A stretch of 64,000 nt of DNA from Ruminococcus sp. AM22-13 (GTDB lineage Bacteria; Bacillota; Clostridia; Lachnospirales; Lachnospiraceae). The position numbers and the translations under genes were made by a program. Shown here in pieces: positions 7,964-16,786 of this stretch (the first letter of the stretch is position 1; each line of letters begins with the position of its first letter). The notes beneath the pieces are model-generated. The model did not search any database. It was not told the origin of the DNA and saw nothing but the letters and a program-made list of their open reading frames with translations. The stretch covers positions 115,499-179,498 of the forward strand of contig NZ_QRIL01000003.1 of the NCBI RefSeq assembly GCF_003471165.1. The letters run 5' to 3'.

Positions 7964-9481
7964 ATGAGAAATCATAAAGAAATGAGAGGAAGCATTACAG
8001 TATTTCTGGCACTGATACTTAGTCTGCTTTTATCTCTGGTATGTACAAGTATTGAATCTGTGCGGATGGCATCTGCCAGAACGCAGATTCTGAACAGCAT
8101 GGATATTGGACTGTATTCAGTGTTTGGACAGTATGATAAGAAGCTTCTTGAAGACTATGATCTGTTTGCACTTGATGGTTCTATGGGAGGCGGACAGCTG
8201 AATCTTGCGAAAATCTGTGACAATTTGGAATCCTATATGAAACCGGTATTAAAGCAGAATAGTCAGAAACTTAGTCTGGAGCATAGCGGGCTTACCGGAT
8301 ACCGGCTTCTGACAGATAATAACGGAGAAGTTTTTTATCAGCAGATCGTGCAGTATATGCAGGAAACTCTTGGAAGTCAGGGAGTACAGGCCCTTCTTAA
8401 CAGAATGTCTGATCGCGAAAAGAAAACAGAAGAAGCGAATCTAAAAGCAAGTCAGGCAGAGACAGGAGGATCGATCGACAGATATGATTCTGAAATGAAT
8501 CAGGCATCTCAGAAAAGCCAGCAGGCCGCAGAAGAGGCGGCTAAGAAACAGCAACAGGAAAATGCTTCGTCAGATCAGCAATTTGGAAGTGGAGATACAC
8601 AGACAACACAGCCGGCACCGGCACAGCAGAATCCGGTGAATAATCCGATTACTGTGATAAAAAGAGTTATGAAGATGGGAGTGTTGGAACTGGTTCTGCC
8701 ATCCGGATGTGAAGTCTCTACACGTACAATAAGTAAAAACACGCTAGTTTCCGGGAGACAGTTACAACAGGGAATGGAGATGCCGGATGGAGTGATCGCA
8801 GATAATAGCTATACTTCCCAGGTTTTGTTCCAACAATATCTGATGAATCATCTGGGAAATTATATGGATTCGTCCAAAGAAGGTCTGGCATATCAAATGG
8901 AATATATCTTTGCAGGAAAAGATGAGGATATGGATAATCTGAAATCTGTGGCATCGAAACTTTTGTTTATCAGAGAGGGAGTAAACTTTGCCTGCCTGAT
9001 GGCTGATAATGTAAAAAGAACAGAGGCACAGGCTCTTGCATCTGCGATTGCAGCAGGATTTCTGGTTCCGCCGGCAGCTGTAGTGATAGAAACAGCGTTG
9101 CTTTTATGCTGGGCATTTGCAGAAAGCGTACTGGATGTGAGAGAACTTTTTGCAGGAGGTAAGATTCCGCTTGTGAAGACTTCAGCAGACTGGCAGATAT
9201 CTCTGGCTAATCTGGGAAATCTGATGGAAGGACTGGATTCTATGCGAAAAAATAATGACCATGGGATGTCCTATGAGGACTATATTCAGGTTCTGGTATT
9301 GTCTGTTTCCAAGGAAAAGAAAGTGATAAGGGCTATGGATATGATAGAGAACACAATAAGAAATAAAGGAAGAGCACATTTTAATATGGATTCCTGTGTG
9401 GTGGCACTGGAGGCATTTGCAGATGTAAAAGCGAACAAGAAAAAAGAGTTTCATATAATACGTCAGTATTGTTATGAATAA
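7964..9481 (+). CDS. DUF5702 domain protein of the Tad locus
   Basis: The protein of about 505 residues starts MRNHKEMRGSITVFLALILSLLLSLV, a pseudopilin-like N-terminal anchor that resembles TadE/TadG starts (GSITVFLAL). It contains a Gln/Glu/Ala-rich linker (about 150-225) and a second hydrophobic segment near residues 350-395. I recognise the family as DUF5702, common in Lachnospiraceae Tad loci; its exact role is unknown, but a minor pilin or pilus-associated surface protein is a fair inference. AAGGAGGTG precedes the ATG at 7964 with long spacing; an upstream in-frame start at 7919 lacks a site. Confidence 0.7.
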   Translation: MRNHKEMRGSITVFLALILSLLLSLVCTSIESVRMASARTQILNSMDIGLYSVFGQYDKKLLEDYDLFALDGSMGGGQLNLAKICDNLESYMKPVLKQNSQKLSLEHSGLTGYRLLTDNNGEVFYQQIVQYMQETLGSQGVQALLNRMSDREKKTEEANLKASQAETGGSIDRYDSEMNQASQKSQQAAEEAAKKQQQENASSDQQFGSGDTQTTQPAPAQQNPVNNPITVIKRVMKMGVLELVLPSGCEVSTRTISKNTLVSGRQLQQGMEMPDGVIADNSYTSQVLFQQYLMNHLGNYMDSSKEGLAYQMEYIFAGKDEDMDNLKSVASKLLFIREGVNFACLMADNVKRTEAQALASAIAAGFLVPPAAVVIETALLLCWAFAESVLDVRELFAGGKIPLVKTSADWQISLANLGNLMEGLDSMRKNNDHGMSYEDYIQVLVLSVSKEKKVIRAMDMIENTIRNKGRAHFNMDSCVVALEAFADVKANKKKEFHIIRQYCYE

Positions 9482-9557
9482 GAGAATGAGTTTGGGATTG
9501 TTGTTTGATTTTCTTTAGCAATAGTGTAGATTACTCTCTTTTTATTATTGACATCAT

Positions 9558-9700
9558 GTAACTATTCAGCAGTCTACTATCCCGCGAGGTGTTTTGGCAT
9601 GAACATGCCAAAATCCCGAGACATACAAGTCAAAATCCCATCGCCGAAGGCGATTTTTAATGGATTTTGACTCGTAACTGTGAAGGTACTGAACAGTTAC
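9558..9700 (+). mobile_element. MITE-like GTTAC element, 143 bp, 8-bp target duplication
   Basis: The element begins GTAACTATTCAGCAG and ends CTGAACAGTTAC, inverted versions of each other with few mismatches. GACATCAT lies immediately outside both ends (9550-9557 and 9701-9708), as expected for an 8-bp target-site duplication. Inside are two hairpins: TTTTGGCAT/ATGCCAAAA, and GTCAAAATCC/GGATTTTGAC enclosing TCGCC-gaa-GGCGA plus TTTTT. It encodes no protein. It sits within the Tad operon between the DUF5702 gene and the TadE-like gene. The copy at 36146-36288 is the same sequence inverted. Confidence 0.85.
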
Positions 9701-9743
9701 GACATCATAATAATGGGGATTTTAAGAAAAGAGGTGCAAAAAG

Positions 9744-10577
9744 ATGTTTTTACAGAAGGAAAACAAAAGCATTGATGAAATCGGAATGAAAGAAAAGATA
9801 ATCTATGAAAGGAGAAAAAGCTCTCTAAAAGAAATTTTCCTGGCTTTTTTATCCCCGAAGAAAAGCCGGGAGGTTCAGATGGCAAAATTGCAGAAAAACT
9901 CCAGAGAAGTTCGTTCTGTAAAGGCATCTTTGTGCACCTCTTTTCTGAAAAAAGGAAGTATGGCGGTAGAAACCGCACTTGTTCTTCCGTTGTTTTTTCT
10001 TGGAATGGTTACACTGATCTCTTTTATGGACATATATAAGCTGCAGACGGAGCATTTGTCTGATTTATGTAACCGGGCGAAACAGGCAGGAATGTATGCT
10101 TATATTACGGGAGAAAGCGGCGTGGAGGATATTACGATTCCGGATGTTTACACATATAAATCTTTTGGAGGGCTGGTACCACTGCCGGGAGTGGTGGTCT
10201 ATAACCATGTGAAAGTTCATGCATGGACAGGAACAGAATTTCCTGACAATGGAGGCGAACAGGGAGAGATAGAACAGATGGTATATGTGACTGCTTCCGG
10301 AAGTGTCTATCATAAAAATCCCGGCTGCAGTTATCTGAATGTGTCATTGAAACAGATTCCGGGAAGTTCTGTCCGGTCTGCGAGCAATCAGTATGGGGAA
10401 CATTATTCTGCATGCGAAACATGCAGCAGAGGGCAGAATCCGGCAGGAGTAGTATATGTCACAGAACAGGGAAACAGGTATCATAATCTGGAATCATGTA
10501 GTGGTTTGAAAAGGTCTGTAAGGCTGGTAAAGGCATCCTCTGTCTCGGGAATGAGTGCATGTAGCAGATGCGGATAA
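9744..10577 (+). CDS. TadE-like pseudopilin with duplicated cysteine-rich C-terminal motif
   Basis: The 277-residue protein has a long basic N-terminus (1-70), then GSMAVETALVLPLFFLGMV, the TadE-type membrane anchor with its conserved Glu. The outer part ends in two tandem copies of a motif VYVT..G..YH....C..L...(V)...AC..C: residues 180-229 and 237-276. Each copy has three or four Cys and one His and resembles small metal-binding modules of the Ada-Zn type; that link is inference. It would be a minor pilin exposed outside the membrane. AAGAGGTG at 9730-9737 supports ATG 9744. The preceding 143-bp repeat separates it from the rest of the operon. Confidence 0.78.
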   Translation: MFLQKENKSIDEIGMKEKIIYERRKSSLKEIFLAFLSPKKSREVQMAKLQKNSREVRSVKASLCTSFLKKGSMAVETALVLPLFFLGMVTLISFMDIYKLQTEHLSDLCNRAKQAGMYAYITGESGVEDITIPDVYTYKSFGGLVPLPGVVVYNHVKVHAWTGTEFPDNGGEQGEIEQMVYVTASGSVYHKNPGCSYLNVSLKQIPGSSVRSASNQYGEHYSACETCSRGQNPAGVVYVTEQGNRYHNLESCSGLKRSVRLVKASSVSGMSACSRCG

Positions 10578-10633
10578 TAAAGAACAAAGTGAACAGTTAC
10601 ACATAATAAATAAAAAGCAGACAGGTGAAAAAT

Positions 10634-11059
10634 ATGGAAATAAATAATGTAAGGGAAGCATGTGTGATCGCATTTCTGGGAGTGAATTCCTGGATAGATA
10701 TTCGGAAAAAACAGGTTTCATTATTGCTTATTGCGGTATTTGCAGGGAGTGGAATCTTATGGACAATATGCAGCAGAAGTGCCACATTGGATTTTCTGGT
10801 ATGTGCAGGAACAGGACTGATTTTTGTGGGAATAAGTATTATTACAGAGGGAGCTGTCGGAATGGGAGATGGATGGCTTATTATGGCATTAGGTACAGTG
10901 ATGAGTGCTGAAGAATTTTTTATGATGCTTTTCTTATCCCTGATATGCAGTGCTGTATGGGCGGGAATTACGATGATATTTTTTCATAGAAAAGGAAATA
11001 CGGAAATACCATTTGTTCCGTTTTTACTGGCAGGATATTTGGGAGGAATTCTGATATGA
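10634..11059 (+). CDS. Second A24-family prepilin peptidase-like protein
   Basis: A membrane protein of about 141 residues with SWIDIRKKQVS carrying the first Asp and GMGDGWLIMALG carrying the second, separated by two hydrophobic segments. The second motif keeps GxGD but has Trp where most members have Lys. It may process the TadE-like pseudopilins encoded on either side, while the peptidase at 3107 processes Flp; this division of labour is inference. CAGGTGAAAA before ATG 10634 supports that start over the GTG at 10625. It overlaps the next gene by ATGA. Confidence 0.75.
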   Translation: MEINNVREACVIAFLGVNSWIDIRKKQVSLLLIAVFAGSGILWTICSRSATLDFLVCAGTGLIFVGISIITEGAVGMGDGWLIMALGTVMSAEEFFMMLFLSLICSAVWAGITMIFFHRKGNTEIPFVPFLLAGYLGGILI

Positions 11060-11562
11060 AGGGTAATTTAAATATAGATAACAGATCGGGAGTATTTCAC
11101 CGGGATGATAAAACAGCCAGAACAGAGAACTATAATTGTGTCCGGAAAGGAAGCCTGACTGTGGAGACGGCATGTGTAATGCCGTTGATCCTGCTGACGC
11201 TTATGGGGCTTATCTATCTGAGCTTTTTTGTACATAACAGAGCCTGGCTTACAGCTGCGGCATATGAGTCAGCAATCAGTGGAAGTATGGAAGGTATTAA
11301 AAAGAATGGACAGATATATGACACTGCAAGAATGCGAAGCGAAGAACTGGGGAGTATAGGATTTTTCGGAGCAGAGAATTTAAGTACACAGACAAATGTT
11401 GGAAAAGAAGTGCAGGTGACATATGATCTTGATACGATTTCTTCCTATGGAAATATGAAGTGGCATTTAAGAACAGAAGGAACTTCTTCTGTCATAAATC
11501 CTGTAAAACATATTCGTAAACTCAGGGCGGCAGCTGCCATTCTAAAGGGGATGGGGGATTAG
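11056..11562 (+). CDS. TadE-like minor pilin
   Basis: The 168-residue protein has a hydrophilic leader (1-35), then KGSLTVETACVMPLILLTLMGLIYLSFFV, a TadE-type anchor with the conserved Glu at the expected place, and a short outer domain. It starts in an ATGA overlap with the second peptidase gene, so the two are co-translated; the peptidase probably matures this pseudopilin. Confidence 0.78.
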   Translation: MKGNLNIDNRSGVFHRDDKTARTENYNCVRKGSLTVETACVMPLILLTLMGLIYLSFFVHNRAWLTAAAYESAISGSMEGIKKNGQIYDTARMRSEELGSIGFFGAENLSTQTNVGKEVQVTYDLDTISSYGNMKWHLRTEGTSSVINPVKHIRKLRAAAAILKGMGD

Positions 11563-11563
11563 T

Positions 11564-12940
11564 ATGCGGGCGGAATATAAAAGAGATATGAACCATAATT
11601 ACCTGATCTTATATGGGGAAGATGAAATAAATACTGATTCTTATCAGGTAAGAATGTTGGTGGGAAATGTGATTCCATCTCTTCTAAAATGCAGAATACA
11701 GGGGATGGATGGACGTTTTCTGGTCTATTTCGATATTACCTCAAAACAGGCATTAAGTGTTTTATATGAAGAGAAGAAGATGGGAGTAGAAGATCTTCGC
11801 CTCATCTTTGGAGGCTTTGTCAAAGCAATGGAGGATGCGGCGGAATATCTGATGAATCCAGGACAATTTATCATATCACCGGAATATATTTATACAGATA
11901 TTGAAAAGCAGGAAATTTATTTCTGCATGATGCCAGGATATGAGAAAGACATTAAAGAACAGTTTCAGTTTTTGACAGAATATATTCTTCCGAAGATTGA
12001 CCATCAGGATCAGGATGCGGTAATCCTTGGGTATGGCGTGTACAAAAGAGCGATGGAAGACAGTTTCCATCTGGAACATATCAAGGAAGAACTATACAAA
12101 ACCCAGGGGCAGCAGGGTACGACAACAACCAAAGCAGAACAAATGAAAACAGAATCAGAGCAGAGACAGGAATCAGAAGATTTTAACCCGGAGGAAGAGG
12201 GCTTCTGGGAAAACGAAGAAATAAATCAGGAATTTGTAAGGGACGGGGAAAAATCAAAAAGACTTAGTCTGCCCCAAAAGACAGGTGTTATTGTACTGGC
12301 AGCAATACTGCTATGTGGAATAGCCGCAACAACTTTGATGGGATATCTGCCTTACCTGGAAACAGGAACAATACTTGGGATTATTATTGTTCTTGTGGCT
12401 TGTGTGATGCTGTTTGTATATGTTTCGAAAATAAAGAAAAAACCTGGAGCATTACGGCAAGGAAGGGAAGAAGAACGAGACAAACCCAAAGGGATAACCG
12501 GAAAAGTACCAACAGACCAGACTGATCAGAGCCAGAACACCATCAAGTCAGTTGTGAAATCAACCAATAAACCAGTCGCGAAATCATCGCAGTTGCATGC
12601 AGATTATGGAGAGACAGTAGTATTGTCAGCAGGAGCAGTATCCGGACCGGCCAGTCTGGTAAGCAAAGAACCGGGAGAACTGGCAACTATTTATATAAAT
12701 GAAGATCTGACGGTAATCGGAAAGCTGGAAACTGCCTGTGACGCAGTGATCAGTCTGCCGACAGTAAGCCGTATCCATGCAAAAATAAGAAAAAAGGAGG
12801 ATGCATACTATCTTACAGATATGAATTCAAGAAATGGAACAGCCGTAAACGGACGACTGCTTTTGCCAGATGAAGAATATCGGCTTGAACCAGAAGATGA
12901 AGTAGATTTTGCCCAGGCGAGATACATTTTTCTGCCATAA
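11564..12940 (+). CDS. DUF6382 and FHA-domain membrane protein
   Basis: The 458-residue protein has an N-terminal cytoplasmic domain (about 10-175) of the DUF6382 type, an acidic linker, two membrane segments (about 240-262 and 268-288), a basic linker and a C-terminal FHA domain (about 376-458) with VSRIHAKI and DMNSRNGTAVNG. FHA domains bind phosphothreonine, so it may link pilus assembly to Ser/Thr kinase signalling; this is inference, and no kinase gene is in the window. It is the last gene of the Tad operon, directly after the TadE-like gene. Confidence 0.8.
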   Translation: MRAEYKRDMNHNYLILYGEDEINTDSYQVRMLVGNVIPSLLKCRIQGMDGRFLVYFDITSKQALSVLYEEKKMGVEDLRLIFGGFVKAMEDAAEYLMNPGQFIISPEYIYTDIEKQEIYFCMMPGYEKDIKEQFQFLTEYILPKIDHQDQDAVILGYGVYKRAMEDSFHLEHIKEELYKTQGQQGTTTTKAEQMKTESEQRQESEDFNPEEEGFWENEEINQEFVRDGEKSKRLSLPQKTGVIVLAAILLCGIAATTLMGYLPYLETGTILGIIIVLVACVMLFVYVSKIKKKPGALRQGREEERDKPKGITGKVPTDQTDQSQNTIKSVVKSTNKPVAKSSQLHADYGETVVLSAGAVSGPASLVSKEPGELATIYINEDLTVIGKLETACDAVISLPTVSRIHAKIRKKEDAYYLTDMNSRNGTAVNGRLLLPDEEYRLEPEDEVDFAQARYIFLP

Positions 12941-12991
12941 ATGTTTTGAAAAAACACAATATGTCTGATACAATAAGCTTGTCGATATATG

Positions 12992-13036
12992 ATTCCTGAT
13001 TATAGCAATTTCATAAAATACTGGAATTGCTATAGA
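12992..13036 (+). repeat. Inverted repeat upstream of the rhomboid gene
   Basis: TATAGCAATT and AATTGCTATA form a perfect 10-bp inverted repeat with a 14-nt spacer, ending just before the AGAAAGAGG ribosome-binding site of the next gene. There is no T run, so it is not a typical terminator; it could be an operator or a mRNA structure. Confidence 0.5.
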
Positions 13037-13048
13037 AAGAGGTAAATT

Positions 13049-13657
13049 TTGGAAGAATTAAAAAAACAGCCAGTCACAGTGTTCCTTATTCTGATCAATA
13101 TTCTTGTTTTTCTGGCAGTGGAATTAACAGGTGGATCAGAGGACACAATGCATATGCTTCAATGTGGAGCAGGTTATACGCCAGCTATAATACAGGGAGA
13201 ATACTACAGAATTTTTACAAGTATGTTTCTGCATTTTGGACCACAGCATCTGGGAAATAATATGCTGGTACTTTTTGTACTTGGCGGAAGACTGGAACGT
13301 ACAGTTGGAAAACTGAAATATCTTCTGATCTATCTCCTTGGCGGAATGGGCGGAAATCTGCTGTGTATTTTTCTTGAATTAGACAGCGGGGATTTTGCAG
13401 TATCTGCCGGGGCTTCCGGCGCTGTGTTTGCAGTGATGGGAGCCATGATTTATGCAGTGATCAGAGGCAGAGGACATATTGAAGATCTTTCTGCCAGACA
13501 GGTGGTGATCATGGTCGCATTTTCACTTTATTTTGGATTTACAAGCGAAGGAGTAGATAATGCAGCGCATGTGGGTGGTCTCATCTGCGGATTCATCATG
13601 GCTGTATTACTTTATCATCCGCTGCGATCATATCATCGGGATACTTCCGGAGTATAA
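13049..13657 (+). CDS. Rhomboid-family intramembrane serine protease
   Basis: This 202-residue polytopic membrane protein cleaves substrates inside the membrane. The catalytic Ser lies in SAGASGAVFAVMG (GxSG motif, about residue 124), the His in DNAAHVGGLICGF, and the conserved HFGPQHLGNNM segment (with His and Asn) sits after the first membrane helix. It starts with TTG at 13049 behind AGAAAGAGG. The last 25 bases overlap the 3' end of the convergent histidine kinase gene. The substrate is unknown. Confidence 0.88.
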   Translation: MEELKKQPVTVFLILINILVFLAVELTGGSEDTMHMLQCGAGYTPAIIQGEYYRIFTSMFLHFGPQHLGNNMLVLFVLGGRLERTVGKLKYLLIYLLGGMGGNLLCIFLELDSGDFAVSAGASGAVFAVMGAMIYAVIRGRGHIEDLSARQVVIMVAFSLYFGFTSEGVDNAAHVGGLICGFIMAVLLYHPLRSYHRDTSGV

Positions 13658-14325
13658 GGCAGATAGATATAGAAGACAGAGCCTTTTCCAGGAGCGCTTA
13701 AAACATCAATCTGCCCGTTATGGGCATTTATGATTTCTGCTGTTACAGCAAGGCCAAGTCCGGTTCCCTCGGGCTTATATGTAACAAATGGACAAAAGAT
13801 ATTCTGCATTTGTGTCTGAGTCATTCCACAGCCGTTATCCTTTATAGATATACAGATGCCGCTATCTGTTTTATAAAGGTTTACCGTAATCTTTCCTTTG
13901 GGATGATTAATGGATTCACAGGAATTTCTTATCAGATTAAATATAACCTGACGCATTTTTACACGGTCAAGTAAAATGGTTGAAGAGATATTTTCTATAT
14001 GTGTTTCCAGAGAGATACCAAGGTAATCCAGGGTATTTTTCTGACAGGACAAAATGGTGTTCAGAAACTCGGCGGGATCGACAGAAACCAGGTTAACTGT
14101 CTGGGCATGGCTGAAATCAGAGAGTTCATTTAATAATTCTTTGACATAATCAAGATTGTCCATAAGACTGTCCCATTGTCTGTAGCTGCACAGCTCAGGA
14201 TGGGAGGCTGCCATTAACTGCAGCTCACTGTTGATCAGGGTAATCGGATTACGAATCTCATGTGACAGCCGGGAAAGAGTAAGTTTAAAATCTTTTTTTA
14301 ATTGGTTTGTTGTTTCCATCTGCAT
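13633..14325 (-). CDS. Orphan cytoplasmic histidine kinase
   Basis: The 230-residue protein consists only of a HisKA domain with the phospho-acceptor in RLSHEIRNPITLI (about residue 23) and a HATPase_c domain with NLIRNSCESI (N box), DNGCGM (G1) and GTGLGLAV (G2). There is no sensor or membrane domain and no response regulator next to it. Such orphan kinases in sporulating Clostridia can feed phosphate to Spo0A; whether this one does cannot be told from sequence. A GAGGTGATAAT site precedes ATG at 14325. Confidence 0.85.
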   Translation of the reverse strand: MQMETTNQLKKDFKLTLSRLSHEIRNPITLINSELQLMAASHPELCSYRQWDSLMDNLDYVKELLNELSDFSHAQTVNLVSVDPAEFLNTILSCQKNTLDYLGISLETHIENISSTILLDRVKMRQVIFNLIRNSCESINHPKGKITVNLYKTDSGICISIKDNGCGMTQTQMQNIFCPFVTYKPEGTGLGLAVTAEIINAHNGQIDVLSAPGKGSVFYIYLPYTPEVSR

Positions 14326-14509
14326 ATTATCACCTCAGGAAAAGTGTATCATTGCGGATTTTTGACTGCAACTGATTTCGTCCTGAAAAATTCGCGAAAA
14401 AACGACATTCAGATATTATTCACTGATATTCTCGGTGAATAGTAATAACACATTAACTCAGCTTCTGTCAGATTACAGAGGCTCAATTATTAAGAAAGAA
14501 GGATTAAAA

Positions 14510-14923
14510 ATGGATAATTGTATTTTTTGTAAAATAGCTAATGGAGAGATTCCCGCTGCAACACTTTATGAAGATGAGAATTTTCGTGTGATCCTTGATC
14601 TGGGCCCGGCAAGTAAGGGACATGCCCTGATTCTGCCTAAATTTCATGCTGCCAATATCTATGAATTACCAGATGAAATGGCTGCAAAGGTAATGATTCT
14701 TGCAAAGAAAATGGCAACAGCAATGACAGAAGCACTGAAATGTGATGGATTTAATATTGTACAGAATAACGGAGAATGTGCAGGTCAGACAGTATTTCAT
14801 TTCCACATGCATCTGATTCCGAGATATAAAGGAGACAATGTTGGAATTACATGGAATCCGGGTGAACTGACTGATGAGGATAAAGAGGAGATCCTGTCAA
14901 AAGTAAAGGCGCAGCTGTCCTGA
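14510..14923 (+). CDS. HIT-family nucleotide-binding protein
   Basis: The 137-residue protein starts MDNCIFCKIANGEIP, with the Cys pair seen in many HIT proteins, and has the histidine triad in QTVFHFHMHLIPR. HIT hydrolases cleave adenylated or other nucleotide-phosphoramidate substrates. The ATG at 14510 has GAAGGATT upstream; the frame is open further upstream but lacks homology. It lies 26 bp before the sigma factor gene, possibly on one transcript. Confidence 0.9.
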   Translation: MDNCIFCKIANGEIPAATLYEDENFRVILDLGPASKGHALILPKFHAANIYELPDEMAAKVMILAKKMATAMTEALKCDGFNIVQNNGECAGQTVFHFHMHLIPRYKGDNVGITWNPGELTDEDKEEILSKVKAQLS

Positions 14924-14949
14924 TATTTTGACATTACACAGTACATAAG

Positions 14950-15495
14950 ATGGAAAATATAGATTTTATAAGCATTTACAGGAAATATCGTTCACGTGCA
15001 GTTAATGTTGCCAATACCGTTTTAAAGGATAAAGATGAAGCGGAGGATGTATGCCAGGAAACATTTGAGATTCTGTACAAGCTGGGAGAAAAAGTGGATT
15101 TTTATGATGAAGAGAAACTGGCTAATTTTATTTCCAGAATCAGTTATCATAAAGCGCAGGATCATTGTAAAAGGGCATTCAGACAACATGAAGTCGGTTC
15201 TGATGATATTATAATGACCGCTGATCAGACGGTAAATAGTGGCGATGAAGTGGATGAAATGATTGCGGCTTTGGAAGCAACAGGATATCTGCAGACGATA
15301 TTTCAGAAATTAAGAGAGAAAAACAGAATGGATTATGAAATCTATGTCGGTGTAACAGTATATGGCATACCATCGCGCCTCGTTGCGGAACATTATCACA
15401 TCACAGAAAATAATGTGAATAATAAAGTTATGAGAACGAGACGCTGGCTTGCCAGAGAATATGATGCTCTTTGCGATGCACAGGATCTATATTGA
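14950..15495 (+). CDS. ECF-type RNA polymerase sigma factor
   Basis: The 181-residue protein shows region 2 (RAVNVANTVLKDKDEAEDVCQETFEILY) and a region-4-like helix-turn-helix at the C-terminus (SRLVAEHYHITENNVNNKVMRTRRWL). The region between is short as in ECF sigma factors. No anti-sigma gene follows directly: the next gene is murG on the other strand, and a small single-pass membrane protein at 16787 is the nearest candidate partner. Target genes are unknown. Confidence 0.8.
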   Translation: MENIDFISIYRKYRSRAVNVANTVLKDKDEAEDVCQETFEILYKLGEKVDFYDEEKLANFISRISYHKAQDHCKRAFRQHEVGSDDIIMTADQTVNSGDEVDEMIAALEATGYLQTIFQKLREKNRMDYEIYVGVTVYGIPSRLVAEHYHITENNVNNKVMRTRRWLAREYDALCDAQDLY

Positions 15496-15557
15496 TCCAG
15501 ACACAAGATGGTTCAGAAAATCAACTTGCCGGTACACTGGATCAGTACATATTTATA

Positions 15558-16625
15558 TTATTTGTTTACGCAGTCTTCAATCAGACCTGTGATTTTTTCG
15601 ATAGAGTTCATATGGCTACTTTCGGACATGGCATCGATGTAAGACTGTCTGTTCTGATACAGCTCACGAATGGAGTTAAGGAGTGTGCTTTCTGTGATTT
15701 CTTCTTCCTCAAGTACCATGCTGAATCCCTGACGTTCGAAGGAACGGGCGTTGAGAATCTGGTCGCCGCGGCTGGCATTTGCGGAAAGAGGAATCAGGAG
15801 ATTTGGTTTCTTTAAAGCGTTCAGCTCGCAGATAGCGTTGGCACCTGCACGTGAGATGACGATATCTGCCAGGGCAAACAGATCAGCAAGTTCCTGTTTG
15901 ATATATTCGTACTGGACATATCCTGCGGTATCTTTGAGACTTTCATCCATTTTTCCCTTACCACACAGATGGATAACCTGAAATTCTTTCAGAAGTTCCG
16001 GAAGAATCTTGCGGACATTTTCATTAACAGATGCAGCACCAAGACTGCCGCCAATAACCATGAGAACAGGTTTATCATCTGTGAGACCACAGAATTTGCG
16101 GGCTGCTTCCTTGTTTCCGCTTAATAATTCCTGACGAATCGGAGTTCCGGTAAGGACCGCTTTATCTGCCGGAAGATTTTTCACTGTTTCAGGGAAGTTA
16201 CAGCATACCTTTGTAGCAGATGGGATACAGATTTTATTTGCAAGACCCGGAGTCATATCTGATTCGTGGATAATTGTTGGGATTTTACGCTGGCCGGCAG
16301 CAATTACGACCGGAACAGTTACGAAACCGCCTTTGGAAAAGACTACATCAGGTTTTAACTGTTTTAACAGTTTTTTTGCTTCGCCAAATCCTTTTAATAC
16401 GCGGAATGGGTCTGTAAAGTTTTTGAGGTCAAAGTAACGTCTCAGTTTACCGGAAGAGATGCCATAATAAGGGATGTTCATTTCTTCGATGAGCTTTTTT
16501 TCAATTCCGTCATAAGAGCCGATATAGGAAATTTCATATCCCAGTTCTTTCAGACGTGGGATTAATGCGATATTTGGGGTAACATGTCCGGCTGTACCGC
16601 CGCCGGTAAGTACAATATGTTTCAT
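15558..16625 (-). CDS. murG: MurG, lipid II synthase (GlcNAc transferase)
   Basis: The 355-residue peripheral membrane glycosyltransferase adds GlcNAc to lipid I to make lipid II. The N-terminal [14 protein letters not shown] loop, [27 protein letters not shown] and the nucleotide-binding [11 protein letters not shown] are MurG signatures. ACAGGAGGAATCCCT precedes ATG at 16625. The gene is isolated from other mur genes and lies convergent to the sigma factor gene; murC is at 37961 in this window. Confidence 0.95.
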   Translation of the reverse strand: MKHIVLTGGGTAGHVTPNIALIPRLKELGYEISYIGSYDGIEKKLIEEMNIPYYGISSGKLRRYFDLKNFTDPFRVLKGFGEAKKLLKQLKPDVVFSKGGFVTVPVVIAAGQRKIPTIIHESDMTPGLANKICIPSATKVCCNFPETVKNLPADKAVLTGTPIRQELLSGNKEAARKFCGLTDDKPVLMVIGGSLGAASVNENVRKILPELLKEFQVIHLCGKGKMDESLKDTAGYVQYEYIKQELADLFALADIVISRAGANAICELNALKKPNLLIPLSANASRGDQILNARSFERQGFSMVLEEEEITESTLLNSIRELYQNRQSYIDAMSESSHMNSIEKITGLIEDCVNK

Positions 16626-16657
16626 AGGGATTCCTCCTGTTTCATTCTGAAAATAAA

Positions 16658-16737
16658 GTAACTGTTTAGAAGTATGTTACTGTTCATGATATGCCCGGTA
16701 ATTTGCTTTATTTATGTTACTAAACTTTAACAGTTAC
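16658..16737 (+). repeat. GTTAC-element relative, 80 bp, no flanking duplication
   Basis: GTAACTGTTTAG at the left and CTTTAACAGTTAC at the right form imperfect inverted ends, and GTTACTGTTCA occurs inside at 16676-16686. It lies between the divergent murG and 16787 genes. No 8-bp duplication is visible, so it may be a rearranged or old copy. Confidence 0.5.
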
Positions 16738-16786
16738 GGCATTTATTATTTAATATGAACCCAAGGGGAGAAATTGTCAAGGAAAG

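Noticed and set aside
9550..9708. CRISPR-like repeats from the recurring GTTAC palindromes
   Set aside because: Copies are dispersed, not regularly spaced, and have target duplications; there are no cas genes or arrays in the window.
13633..14325. Two-component system
   Set aside because: The kinase has no adjacent response regulator and no sensor domain.
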